A stretch of DNA of 64,000 nucleotides from Calcarisporiella thermophila CBS 279.70 (lineage: Eukaryota; Calcarisporiellomycota), in assembly GCF_041956535.1 (NCBI RefSeq), contig NW_027192194.1, forward strand, positions 943,103 through 1,007,102. Direction: 5' to 3'. Shown piece after piece: positions 1 to 8,748 of the stretch; position 1 is the first letter of the stretch, and every line of letters begins with the position of its first letter. A program made the translations under genes and the position numbers. Under the pieces are notes generated by a model. It made no database searches, was not told the origin of the DNA, and was given only the letters and a program-made list of their open reading frames with translations.

Positions 1-2
1 GT

Positions 3-1214
3 GGTGGAGGAGGAAGCGGAGGGGGAAGTGGTGGTCGCGGTGGTAGCGGTAGTGGAGGAGGTGGTGGAGGCCGTGGTGGTGGTGGTGGTGGTGGTGGTGA
101 TGGAGGTGGAAGTGGAGGAAGAAATGGAAATGGTGGCAGAGGAGGAGGTGGTAGCGGTGGTAGTGGAGGAAAAGGAGGAAGTGGGGGTAGCGGCGGCAGC
201 GGTGGAAAGGGAGGCAGTGGCGGTAGCGGTGGTAGCGGTGGAAAGGGAGGCAGTGGCGGTAGTGGTGGGAGAGGAGGTGGTGGTGGTAGTGGCGGTGGCG
301 GCGGAAAAGGGGGTAGTGGCGGTAGCGGTGGAAGAGGAGGTAATAGTGATAGCGGTGGAAATGAGGATTGTCCTCCGGGAGATAATGGCAACAATAATGA
401 GGGAAACAATGGGTGTAGCAATCCATGTGACCAAGGGCCAAATAGTCAAAGCAATGAGGAGAATATGGGGTGTGATAATCCGTGTACCGATGGAGGCGGT
501 GGTAGTGGCGAAGAAGAACAGGGGAGCGAGGAGACTAGTGGAAGCAGGAGCGATACACAAAGTGGGGATGGAACCGGTGGAGGTGGGGGAGAAAATCAGA
601 GTGAAAGCAGTCGAGAAAGTCACCGGGAAAGCCATCGGGAGAGCCACCGGGAGAGCCATCGGGAGAGCCACCGGGAGAGCCACCGAGAATCTCACCGAGG
701 TAATCAAGGCAATCCACCGGGTGAAGGAGGAGAGGAAACGGGACAATCGGAAAGTTATGACGAGACTTTTAGTGAGCTTCCTGCCGGTTCCAATGATATG
801 AACGAGAGCCAAGAGGAAGAAACCGCCGAAATGCAATCATCTCCACAAAATTACCGCAAATCGCACCGCAAATCCCAACGTAAAACCCATCGAAAAAGCT
901 ACCGCAAAACCCATCGAACAAGCTACCGTAATACTAGGGGGGGACAAGGCCAAAATAGTACAGATGGAGAGCCCTATGATGAGTCAAGTGCACCCGGCCA
1001 AGACCTCACCAAGATACAAGATGAGAGTTTTAGCCAGCAATACACACACGAGGTCACCTATCTCCAGGCGCCCCAGGGCCAAGAGGCACTCCCAAAACGT
1101 GCTCTCGTAACTCGCCTCTCCAACATAAAGCAAGTAGAAGAGGAGTCAGCGAGGGCAAGAGAGAGCAGGGGAAATCCGCACCGGCACGACCGAGACCACC
1201 ACGGGTACAGATAG
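3..1214 (+). CDS. Glycine-rich low-complexity protein with charged tetrapeptide repeats, 5' truncated
   Basis: The frame starting at base 3 is open from the left edge to the TAG at 1212-1214 (403 residues), so the start lies outside the window. The first 120 or so residues are Gly/Ser runs with scattered Arg/Lys (GGSGGKGGSGG type). A Cys/Asn/Asp stretch with two CxNPCxxG-like motifs follows (CSNPCDQG, CDNPCTDG). Next come seven exact ESHR tetrads, an acidic linker, and seven degenerate R-K-S/T-H/Y tetrads. The tail is Arg-rich. I recognise no folded domain, and the family is unknown. The composition suits a disordered scaffold or a wall/matrix protein, but this is inference. A longer-looking Val/Glu-rich frame over bases 1-801 is a frame shadow of the Gly codons. 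Confidence 0.6.
   Translation, partial: GGGGSGGGSGGRGGSGSGGGGGGRGGGGGGGGDGGGSGGRNGNGGRGGGGSGGSGGKGGSGGSGGSGGKGGSGGSGGSGGKGGSGGSGGRGGGGGSGGGGGKGGSGGSGGRGGNSDSGGNEDCPPGDNGNNNEGNNGCSNPCDQGPNSQSNEENMGCDNPCTDGGGGSGEEEQGSEETSGSRSDTQSGDGTGGGGGENQSESSRESHRESHRESHRESHRESHRESHRESHRGNQGNPPGEGGEETGQSESYDETFSELPAGSNDMNESQEEETAEMQSSPQNYRKSHRKSQRKTHRKSYRKTHRTSYRNTRGGQGQNSTDGEPYDESSAPGQDLTKIQDESFSQQYTHEVTYLQAPQGQEALPKRALVTRLSNIKQVEEESARARESRGNPHRHDRDHHGYR
615..698 (+). repeat. Seven tandem 12-bp units coding ESHR
   Basis: Seven in-frame 12-nt units (615, 627, 639, 651, 663, 675, 687) each encode Glu-Ser-His-Arg. They differ at synonymous positions (AGT/AGC/TCT, CAC/CAT, CGG/CGA), so the protein sequence is conserved while the DNA has drifted. 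This suggests selection on the peptide or recent homogenisation. Confidence 0.9.
855..938 (+). repeat. Seven degenerate 12-bp units coding R-K-S/T-H/Y
   Basis: Seven in-frame tetrads (RKSH, RKSQ, RKTH, RKSY, RKTH, RTSY, RNTR) form a basic counterpart of the acidic ESHR array 240 bp upstream. Unit number and unit length are identical in the two arrays. Confidence 0.8.
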
Positions 1215-3457
1215 CCGCCATAATATCTGGAAATAATCATATCATTGTGTGAGAAATCTATTTTTATATACTTTTTTTTTAATATAAATTATTGTTTTTT
1301 TAGTCTTCTTGTTTATTGTTAATAAATTTCTATTTATGGATATTGAGAATCATTCCACGCTCCCTTTTCACAAAACATAAGTACCTATGGTAGGGCTGCA
1401 TACACTTTTGATTAGATGGTTAAGAAAATTGGAATAGCTACTCCAACTTCCTTGGTTGTTTCTAAGCACAAGCGGGTTCCTCGTCTCCCTCAACTGGCCC
1501 CTTTAATCTTGTTGATATATTTTCAAGAAAAAAAGTCGGCATTTAAGTTGCTACGAGTAAATAAGAGTTTCTAGCTAATTAGGTTTCTCGTTGAGCTCGC
1601 TTTGAACTGGTGGTGCTTTTTCAATGTTTCACTCAATGGTTGTATTATTATCAACTCAAATCGTCCTGGTAAAGTTTGTGTACGCCGTTGGATATTCGGA
1701 TGACCCAGCGTCATCTTGTAAGGGAAAAGCGTGGCTTTATATTAGGGAGGACGAGAAAAACGTGCAATAGTCCTTTATATTTACGAAGGCAACACATGAA
1801 AGAACTTGGGCTATATATGAACATATGAATCGGTAGGTTGGCTATTTCCGGTGAATGGGATGCATTTGTTAATGCATACTACTTGAGGCTACCCCCTGTG
1901 GCCTCTGGCGGCGGAAGTATTGCACTGGAAAATCCCGTTTTCTCCATTGATGACAAGACACTATCGCACGTGACAAATGGGTTAAGTTTTTCGATGAGTA
2001 GCCCGGTCTTGATCCAGTCCTGTTATTGCACTTGATTGCGCTTCGAATCCACCCCATGGTGCAAGAGAGGGGATGGGGGGCCATGGCGCCAAACGCTAGG
2101 TAACTCTGCGTGGATTTGGATTAGCACAGCACAAGTTTATGTAACTTGTTAAATAAGGGAGAGGAGGAGTGCTGTAATCACTGCGTTGGAAATCGAGAAG
2201 AAAAGGCTATGGGAGAGCTAAATGGTAGTGAAACCATGGCTATCCCCCATATCACACCTCCGCCTAATGGGGTGTATTTTCGGCAATTTCGGCCAAAGGG
2301 GGGTTCCTAATCACTGCATCTGCTCGCTCGCAACCCTCCCTCGACCGCAGCCGCTCAGAATATAGCCGGCCAAAAGCAGGAGCGGGCGGCGGCCAATCAG
2401 CAAGCATGGCTTGTATTTCTCCTATGTTATCTTTCAAATCGGGTGATGGTCAGGCTGTCGCCATCCCTCGCCTAAGATGCTGGTGGGGATTAAACCTACT
2501 CAGGTTGCAATAGCGGGTTTCACGTGTGTGTGGGAAAGTGACGATCGAATTCTTCTATTGGATGCACCTTGGCCTAATTTGGTGCCCCCTTACGAAGGGG
2601 ATGGGGAGGGGCTTTCGAGTACCTCATATGGCACCCATTTCCTGGCAAACTCAGAAAGGCAGCGCCGTGAAGCTGAGTGGTTTCCTAGGCCCGATGGTCG
2701 GCGTTTTTCTAAATCCGAAAATTGGATTCTCCTAGAAGCCGCTTATCACCACCGGCTGTTCGACGGGGAGGGCGGCTCTTCCTCATGCCTCCTCCGGGCT
2801 CAACCGGCGGAGGGGGGAGGCGGAAGGGGCATTAGCCTTAAGCTTCAAGGATAGCCTTTAGTTTCTGTAATGAACCGGTAATGAAGGGAATCCAAAGGGT
2901 GAGAAAACAATGAAGCCATTTTTGCGGAGAAGCCCAGGGCAATCTAATCACGCTGCAGAGTGTCAGGTTGGTGGCTCAGGGGGTTGGCTGTTTCGGCCAA
3001 CCATGTGGCAGCTCAGAGAGGCGAGGTGGCCTATCGCCAAGCGCCGTGATTTGTAACATAATTACTCGCCAATACAAGCAAGCTTCTTAAACTCCCAAAC
3101 TCTACCGTCACCCGTATCCCATCGGCCGAGGATGCTTATGCAGTGGCCCTCTCTCCTGGCCCGTACTACATTGCGCAGCCTCTGGCAAAGTGTGCAAACC
3201 TTATACCTCCGCCCTGAATGGACCCTTTATTTATAAAACTCGTTTTCTCTTGTTACTCGTTTCTCCTCAGGCGGCTTTCTCTCCCCCCTTTTTCTATTCG
3301 CATTGTGGCCTTGGTTTTCTTTCGAATCCACAATCCCGCGGCATCAAGAGAAGCTTTCTTCCCCCCCTTCTTTCCTTCCCTCTTTTCTTCTCGCTTCCCG
3401 CCCAACATTGTCCCGCTGCCGCACTGGAAATCGCTGCACACCTCAAATTCCCCAAAA
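1215..3457. other. Long spacer upstream of the NRG1-like gene
   Basis: About 2.2 kb without a gene I can support. Bases 1250-1350 are AT-rich and probably the 3' end of the glycine-rich gene. From about 1890 to 2830 the sequence is GC-richer, with repeated C-run/G-run pentamers (CCCCT or AGGGG near 1892, 2067, 2297, 2585, 2596, 2606 and 2811), as in stress-response element or NRG1-type sites. The 125-codon frame at 2477-2854 has no recognisable domain and I do not call it. The last 200 bp are pyrimidine-rich leader. Much of this is probably the regulatory region of the downstream regulator gene. Confidence 0.5.
3232..3238 (+). promoter_or_regulatory. TATA-like box of the NRG1-like gene
   Basis: TATAAAA lies 220 bp upstream of the chosen ATG at 3458 and is followed by a C/T-rich leader. 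It lies downstream of the upstream in-frame ATG at 3218, which argues against that earlier start. Confidence 0.45.
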
Positions 3458-4347
3458 ATGATGCTTTCCACAAGCCTCTCCATCAAAACCGCTGACGGAA
3501 CGCGAGTCAGCCTACTGAATGACGAAATCCCATCATTCCCTCATGTTTACAACGGCAACAAAAATAGCCCTGACACCACAAATACCAAAAGAAGATACCC
3601 TTGCCATTACCCAGGCTGTGGAAAAAGCTTTACTACAAGGTACCTGATGATTGCTTGGCCCATCTTTAAACAAACAAAGACTATATTTAGTGTGCCTGGC
3701 TCTTTTTTGATAGCGGCCATCTTGCACGCCACAACCGGATACACACCGGGGAGAAAAACTTCTCCTGCCCTGTGTCAGGCTGTAACTCTCGCTTCAGTCG
3801 CCAGGACAACATGCTTCAGCACATGCGAACGCATTTGACCGTCAAGCGCCGGGGACGCTCGCGTACCGCAAACTATGGCTTCAGCCATCCAAGCGGGCTT
3901 CTAGAATACAGCCCTACCGAGTGGAGACAGCAATCCGTTGGCCCTGAGGCGCACCACGGATATGGGAACCCGCAGCCGCCTTCGCAGCAGACGCATTCTT
4001 ATCTTCAGAGACAAGAGAGCGCTCCCCTTCTTCCTGCTTGCGCTCCCTCTGAAAGGGTGATTTCGGCTCTTCCCTCGGCCGGCACTCGGGAATTGCCATC
4101 TCCCTTTCCACAAGCTAGTAGACCGATGAGTCATAATTACCCACTCACTGCGCATCTTCCACATCATTCTCACTTTACAAGTCCCCCTCCAGTTGGCCAG
4201 GAAAACGTCCCAAAGTCCTATCCTATGGCACCCTCCTATGGCCCCTGGGATTCCATAGCCGGGAGTAGGCACAGCAAAGCGAGGAGCCAGAGCGAGGAGT
4301 GCCCTAGGCTGGCTGATTTTGCAGACGTGGTTACTGCCCTAGGTTGA
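3458..4347 (+). CDS. C2H2 zinc-finger transcription factor, NRG1-like
   Basis: Exons 3458-3639 and 3714-4347 (271 aa). Splicing across the 74-nt intron restores finger 1 (CHYPGC with the helix SGHLARH, about residues 47-70). The classic linker HTGEK and finger 2 follow (CPVSGC, helix RQDNMLQHMRTH). The pair FTTSGHLARHNRIHTGEK / SRFSRQDN is the signature of the NRG1/NRG2 class of fungal glucose/stress repressors that bind CCCCT sites. The remaining 170 residues are Pro/Ser/His-rich and probably disordered. The protein should act in the nucleus as a sequence-specific regulator. Its spacer carries several CCCCT/AGGGG motifs, so autoregulation is possible. The start was chosen after the TATA-like box and pyrimidine-rich leader. 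The class is well supported; strict NRG1 orthology is not proven. Confidence 0.85.
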
Positions 4348-4675
4348 CCTATTTTTATTTCCCGCATATCCCTATGTTATTTTTATATTATATCCACGCC
4401 TCACTTTATTTATCCCCCTTTTTATCATAGATTAACATTGTTTTTATATTATGTTTGTTTAGTGATCTGTATATGTACTCTATTTCTTCAACATAGCAAA
4501 GCCCCCTCTATACTCTCCATTGATCCATAAATAAAATTTGCTGAATAATATACCTCTAATGTGTAAACTGGATCGATGTGAATCAGAAGGCATAAACTTA
4601 GGTGGGGTGGGTCTATAGGTTTGGCTTTCTTCTTCACATTTTGAGCCCATGTTCTAGATCGAACAACGTTAAAGT

Positions 4676-5867
4676 ATGATCCTAATTGATGGGAGAAAAT
4701 ATGCATGTTCGTCTTGTATAAAGGTAATCATTCCGCTCCTACTTCTTTTGATCTCCTCTTCCGCTTTTGATCTCTCACCTTGGGTTCTACTTTTACTTTT
4801 TCTAATCTTTGGAATTTTCCGTTGCTAGGGTCATCGCGCTTCCCACTGTCACCATAAAGACCGAGAGCTCTTTGAGATTTTCCGCAAAGGTCGTCCAATC
4901 ACTCAATGTTCATACTGCAGAGAACGGCGAAAAACTAATCGAGTTCATATTAAATGCGTGTGTAGATGCGAAAAGGCTACTATTCGTAAATATCCATGTT
5001 GATAGATTGGTATTGGTATATTCATTTTTTTTAACTATTCTCTTCTTATTAGCAAAATGCAATTGCGGAGTAGGGGCAGAATGTCTATGTTGTCTACCTA
5101 GTAGAGGGAAATCCGATCCGTTCATATCTCAAAATGAATCTGTTGCTGCTCTTTATAACTCCGAGAATAACGGTCCTCCCCAGAAGGAGACAACTAAGAA
5201 AATAAAAGCCCCTTCAGTAGACGATGCCATTTCTACGATTCCAAATCAAGGATTCGAGCCATCACATCAGCCATCTCTGCTCAATCCTGAATCGTCGTCT
5301 GTCCCTCACACTTCAATTTCTGCGAATCCCGGATCAAGCAATAGACCGCGTGGTTGTTGTGCGAAGGGCGCTCGAGCCGTAGTGAACGGCATCCAGAGTA
5401 ACTCGGGTATTGCCGGTGCACACCAGCCTATTTCGTCCGGGGCCTCTTCAATGAGTTTGCCACCTCCTTCAAAGGACACGCCAGAGTTATCAGACCCAAC
5501 GAATGTTGTAATGGATATACCTGGAGCAGAGGTTCCGATGGAGCTCCCGAGCGATCGGGTAAGCACGCAAAATCTCGGCCAATTTCCGCCCGAACTTGCC
5601 AGCACCCTCTCCGAAGTTCTCTACAACAATAGCCTCTTGGAAGAGCCTAACCACAAAGTGCTCTTAGAGCTTTTCCAGGCCTCCCAAATCCAGGATCAAC
5701 CCGCCTTAATGCGAAGCTGTCCGGCCATCATCCCGGATATAAGCTGCGCCTCTGCGGTATCCGGTCAGGAGGCATGTACGTGCGGGGAGGTATGCTACTG
5801 CCTTGGGTGTGGGTTGATGGATGACCTAACGGGCACTATGGGAAAGTGCTGCTCCGCCCTAGAATAG
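4676..5867 (+). CDS. Copper-fist transcription factor (CUF1/GRISEA/MAC1-like)
   Basis: Exons 4676-4723, 4829-4985 and 5053-5867 (339 aa). The first two exons build a textbook copper fist: the start MILIDGRKYACSSCIKGHRA, then HCHH, a KGRPITQC motif, and a CREXR...HIKCVC end. These give the Zn-binding Cys2-Cys-His set and the minor-groove KGRP/R-GRP motif. Exon 3 adds a Cys-rich CNCGVGAECLCC segment. The last 30 residues contain CTCGEVCYCLGC, matching the CxCx3CxCx2C copper-sensing cluster of CUF1/MAC1-type regulators that switch on copper uptake genes when copper is low. The middle is Ser/Pro-rich. Joined phases are exact. A naive frame from 4809 reads intron 1 and the fist in the wrong frame and hides the domain. 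Activator rather than repressor is inferred from the C-terminal cluster. Confidence 0.9.
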
Positions 5868-6116
5868 GAATTTCTGTATAATAGGAAGATATGTATACAC
5901 ATTGATACATTTATATACATTGCCATTTTGATTTTTTCATCTTTCATCTTTATTGTTTATTTTTATTTTTCCTCGACGCTGTTGTACTCTAATGAATCCT
6001 CTCAAACTTTTTTTTTGGCGCAGCAGCCCTCCTGGAATCCAGTTTGAATTTCTACTGTAAATTTCTGACATAAACCAGGTAATTTCGTGAGATAGTGGAA
6101 GAAAAATTATTTGACC

Positions 6117-6415
6117 ATGATCAACAGAGCTCCAGCAATTCCACTGCGTGCTTACGGTATCACCTTTGGAATTGGAGTAGTGATGGGGGGATTAATTGAG
6201 TATGGGCTTATCAAGGCAAATTATTGTAAGCATTCTTTACACGTGTGATATTTCGACGCTTAATTAACCATGGTTGCAAATGTAATTCTTTGGGATCTGA
6301 ATTAGATGATATGTTGACGGCATACGAGGCCAAACAACGCGCGAAGGAATTGGAGGACTTCGAAGAAGGAAAGCAGCGGATTGAGAAGATGAAGGCCAAT
6401 AATAGCCAAGAGTAA
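6117..6415 (+). CDS. Small single-pass membrane protein, unassigned
   Basis: Exons 6117-6225 and 6306-6415 join in phase to 72 residues. The start MINRAPAIPLRAYGITFG is followed by a short glycine-rich hydrophobic stretch (about residues 12-28, GIGVVMGGLIEYGLI). A charged helix follows, rich in Lys/Glu (AKQRAKELEDFEEGKQR). The layout (small, Arg near the start, Gly-rich membrane helix, charged tail) resembles small mitochondrial inner-membrane accessory subunits, but I cannot assign a family. The intron has a good donor (GTAAGC) and TTAG acceptor. Expression evidence would settle whether it is real. Confidence 0.6.
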
Positions 6416-6675
6416 GCACTCAACCGGAGAATGGGTGTCAGACATTCTTCCACGGAGGAAGCGAACACGACTTATTCTTCTTCTCTGGGGCGGTGGGCGA
6501 AATTTTTGATGGCTCGAGCCGAATTAGTCTGGCTCCTTTATAGACGTTTTCTTTTGTATATTTCCTTTTGCTTCATTTTGCCATATCATGACAGTGAATA
6601 AAACTCGGTACATATTTTCACTCCAAATTTTCTTCCGAGTCACAGTATCAATTTATTCACTTGATATTCTACGAA

Positions 6676-6957
6676 ATGGCCAAAGACAATCCTAACCATG
6701 TAGAATTCGCGGACAGCGAACTGGATGTGAACGCTTTATTGCGAGAAGTAGCTCAGGCCGATGGAATGCTTAACGATCTCGACGCACGTTTAGATACATT
6801 TAACAGCAAACTGAACGAGTTGCTCATGGCATTTGGGGAGAAATCGGAAGATGATAAATCGAAAAGCGCTGCACAACCAGACACAGAGCTGGAAACAGAC
6901 AAGAGGGAGAATGAAGGCGCGCTAGAGGAAAATTCCGCAGAGAATCCAAGTGCATAA
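6676..6957 (+). CDS. Small acidic coiled-coil protein, unassigned
   Basis: Intronless frame of 93 residues beginning MAKDNPNHVEF. Residues about 20-60 show a heptad-like pattern of Leu/Ile/Val (LLREVAQADGMLNDLDARLD), suggesting one amphipathic helix or coiled coil. The C-terminal third is Glu/Asp/Ser-rich and likely disordered. It could be a small subunit of a coiled-coil complex (BLOC-like or kinetochore-like), but no family is recognised. The first ATG in frame was taken as the start. Confidence 0.55.
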   Translation: MAKDNPNHVEFADSELDVNALLREVAQADGMLNDLDARLDTFNSKLNELLMAFGEKSEDDKSKSAAQPDTELETDKRENEGALEENSAENPSA

Positions 6958-7171
6958 TCATATATACAATGTATATTTATAATTTATTTTCACGGATTTA
7001 GCTTCAGGGGTAGGAGTCGATCCTCTTTGCGCCTCCTGCCTTGTTATACTTTCATAAATCCAAGGCTGTAACATGGTCGGCATGTGATTAAATAAGGAAC
7101 GCATTTTTTGATTCCCATGACAAAATACAAATGAAATTAAGCTGTAAATCAGAGAGTCAAATAAAAGGTTG

Positions 7172-8476
7172 CTAGGTTGCTTCCACTGCACGGTGTTTGA
7201 CCCCACGCCCCTTCTTCTTTACCCCTCTACTTATACCCACGCTCTTGGTTTCCATTCTTACAAATGAAACTCTTCCTTGGTCAGCAGTCGCGAATATCAC
7301 AGGCGTTCCAGATCTCCCGTGGTCCCCCTGTTCCCATGGTTGGCTCTCAAGTAACTCTAGCTCCATTGGGGTGGGCAATAAGTTGTGCATACCACCGAGT
7401 ACTACTACCACACGGAATGCAGGTTGGCCAGGACTAGACTTGCGGAAGGAGGGGCGCGGTTTGTAAACATAGTAATCCACGGCATCAAATGGATCAAATG
7501 TAGGATCCAGCCCCGTGCGGGGTACTGAGGGGATGATATTGATGCGTGAATATACTTCATCGTAACTTGCACATGAACCTGGAGAGACAAGGGGGCGAAT
7601 TCCTCGAGGTTTTAGGTGCAGATGTGATTGCATAAATCGGAAGAGACAAGAGAAGGCTCGCCCCAGAACCATCAATGCTTTCTTTAGAACGCGGTAAAAA
7701 ATATTAAGTGTGGATGTACCATCTAGAGGAGCATGAATTAGTACTCGCGTTATTAAGCATTTTCCCACCATTATGGCAAATTGCTTAAAAATTAAAACGA
7801 TTACCCTTTTTTATCTGCGGAGATGAAGATACTTGAGCATCAGGTGAAGGATCGGAAAGAAGAGATGGATGTGGTCGAAAAACATTGAACCCACACCGTT
7901 TCAAGTGCGCGAACACCTACCGGTTATTATGCAATTAAACGGGCGCAATGAACAGATAGAAATGGATAGCTTCACATTTCATACTTGATACTTCTCAAGT
8001 GGTAGGATGTTGTCACCGAATATTGTCGCATAGGCCTGCTGTACTGACATGTATGACTCACCGCAGCCATATTTTACTAGGAGACTTCCTCGCTCGACAA
8101 GAAAGAGCATCTCCTCTGGAAGTAGCATCATTTTTCCCTGGTGATAGGTTCTCCCCATTGTATTGGCCCAATTTCCCCGTGGAACCTCAACACAAGCTAA
8201 CTGTTGGTCAGAATCCCAAGTTGCAATCGCGAACTCTGTTCTATACCCAAAAGAAATTGAGTGTCCATTCATTCGCAAGCAACAGATGGTGTACCTTTTT
8301 CGCGTCCTTTCTTCTTGAAGAACCTCATAAAAGGCCTGCCTTGCGGCAAGAACTTGATTGTGCTGGCGCTCAGAGCCATCAGGCGCCTCTTCTTTCTCTC
8401 CTAGTCGTGGGATGGTGGAAGTATTTTTAGAATTTTTTCCTTTGCTAATGGAATCGTTATCAATGAATATCGCCAT
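7172..8476 (-). CDS. SEN54: tRNA-splicing endonuclease subunit Sen54
   Basis: Minus-strand exons 8476-7985, 7916-7805 and 7722-7172 (384 aa). Sen54 is the structural subunit that binds mature-domain features of intron-containing pre-tRNAs in the Sen2-Sen34-Sen15-Sen54 heterotetramer. Recognisable Sen54 features: an N-terminal domain with EVPRGNWANTMGRTYHQGK and the LLPEEMLFLVERGSLLV helix, then MSVQQAYATIF, a joined LEKYQVFAHLKRCGFNVFRP wing, and the C-terminal FRKSSPGQPAFRVVVV strand. The family has no catalytic triad and none is seen. The length is close to family norms. It is divergent from the DHX37 helicase gene with 272 bp between the starts. Confidence 0.92.
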
Positions 8477-8748
8477 TATTAGCCACTTAAGAATAAAAAC
8501 TACTCACCGTGAGGAGAGTAGAGCCCTGTAGTCGGGATAGTGCTCGTCTTCCTCGTCCAGCTCCGCGCTATGCATTTCTTTTTTCTCCATTAAAAATCTT
8601 CATAAATATATATTATGTAGATGACAGAGTTCAATCTTTCAAAATGAAATTTGTACATGCTAATTTGCGGTCACATTTCGCCGTCCGATGTAAATAAATA
8701 GGCTTAAATGAAAACGACTTTGCCGTCCACCCGATCTTCCTCATCACT

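Noticed and set aside
1-801. 266-codon Val/Glu-rich frame
   Set aside because: It is the +1 shadow of Gly/Ser codons. The frame starting at base 3 is open through the whole region and continues to 1214 with meaningful repeats.
2030-2090. tRNA-like B-box word (CTTCGAATCC)
   Set aside because: No cloverleaf, acceptor stem or A box could be placed around it.
2477-2854. 125-codon frame in the spacer
   Set aside because: No recognisable domain and no supporting context. Likely fortuitous in GC-rich promoter DNA.
3218-3457. Upstream in-frame extension of the NRG1-like protein
   Set aside because: The extension is encoded by C/T-rich leader and lies across a TATA-like box. The residues look like translated UTR.
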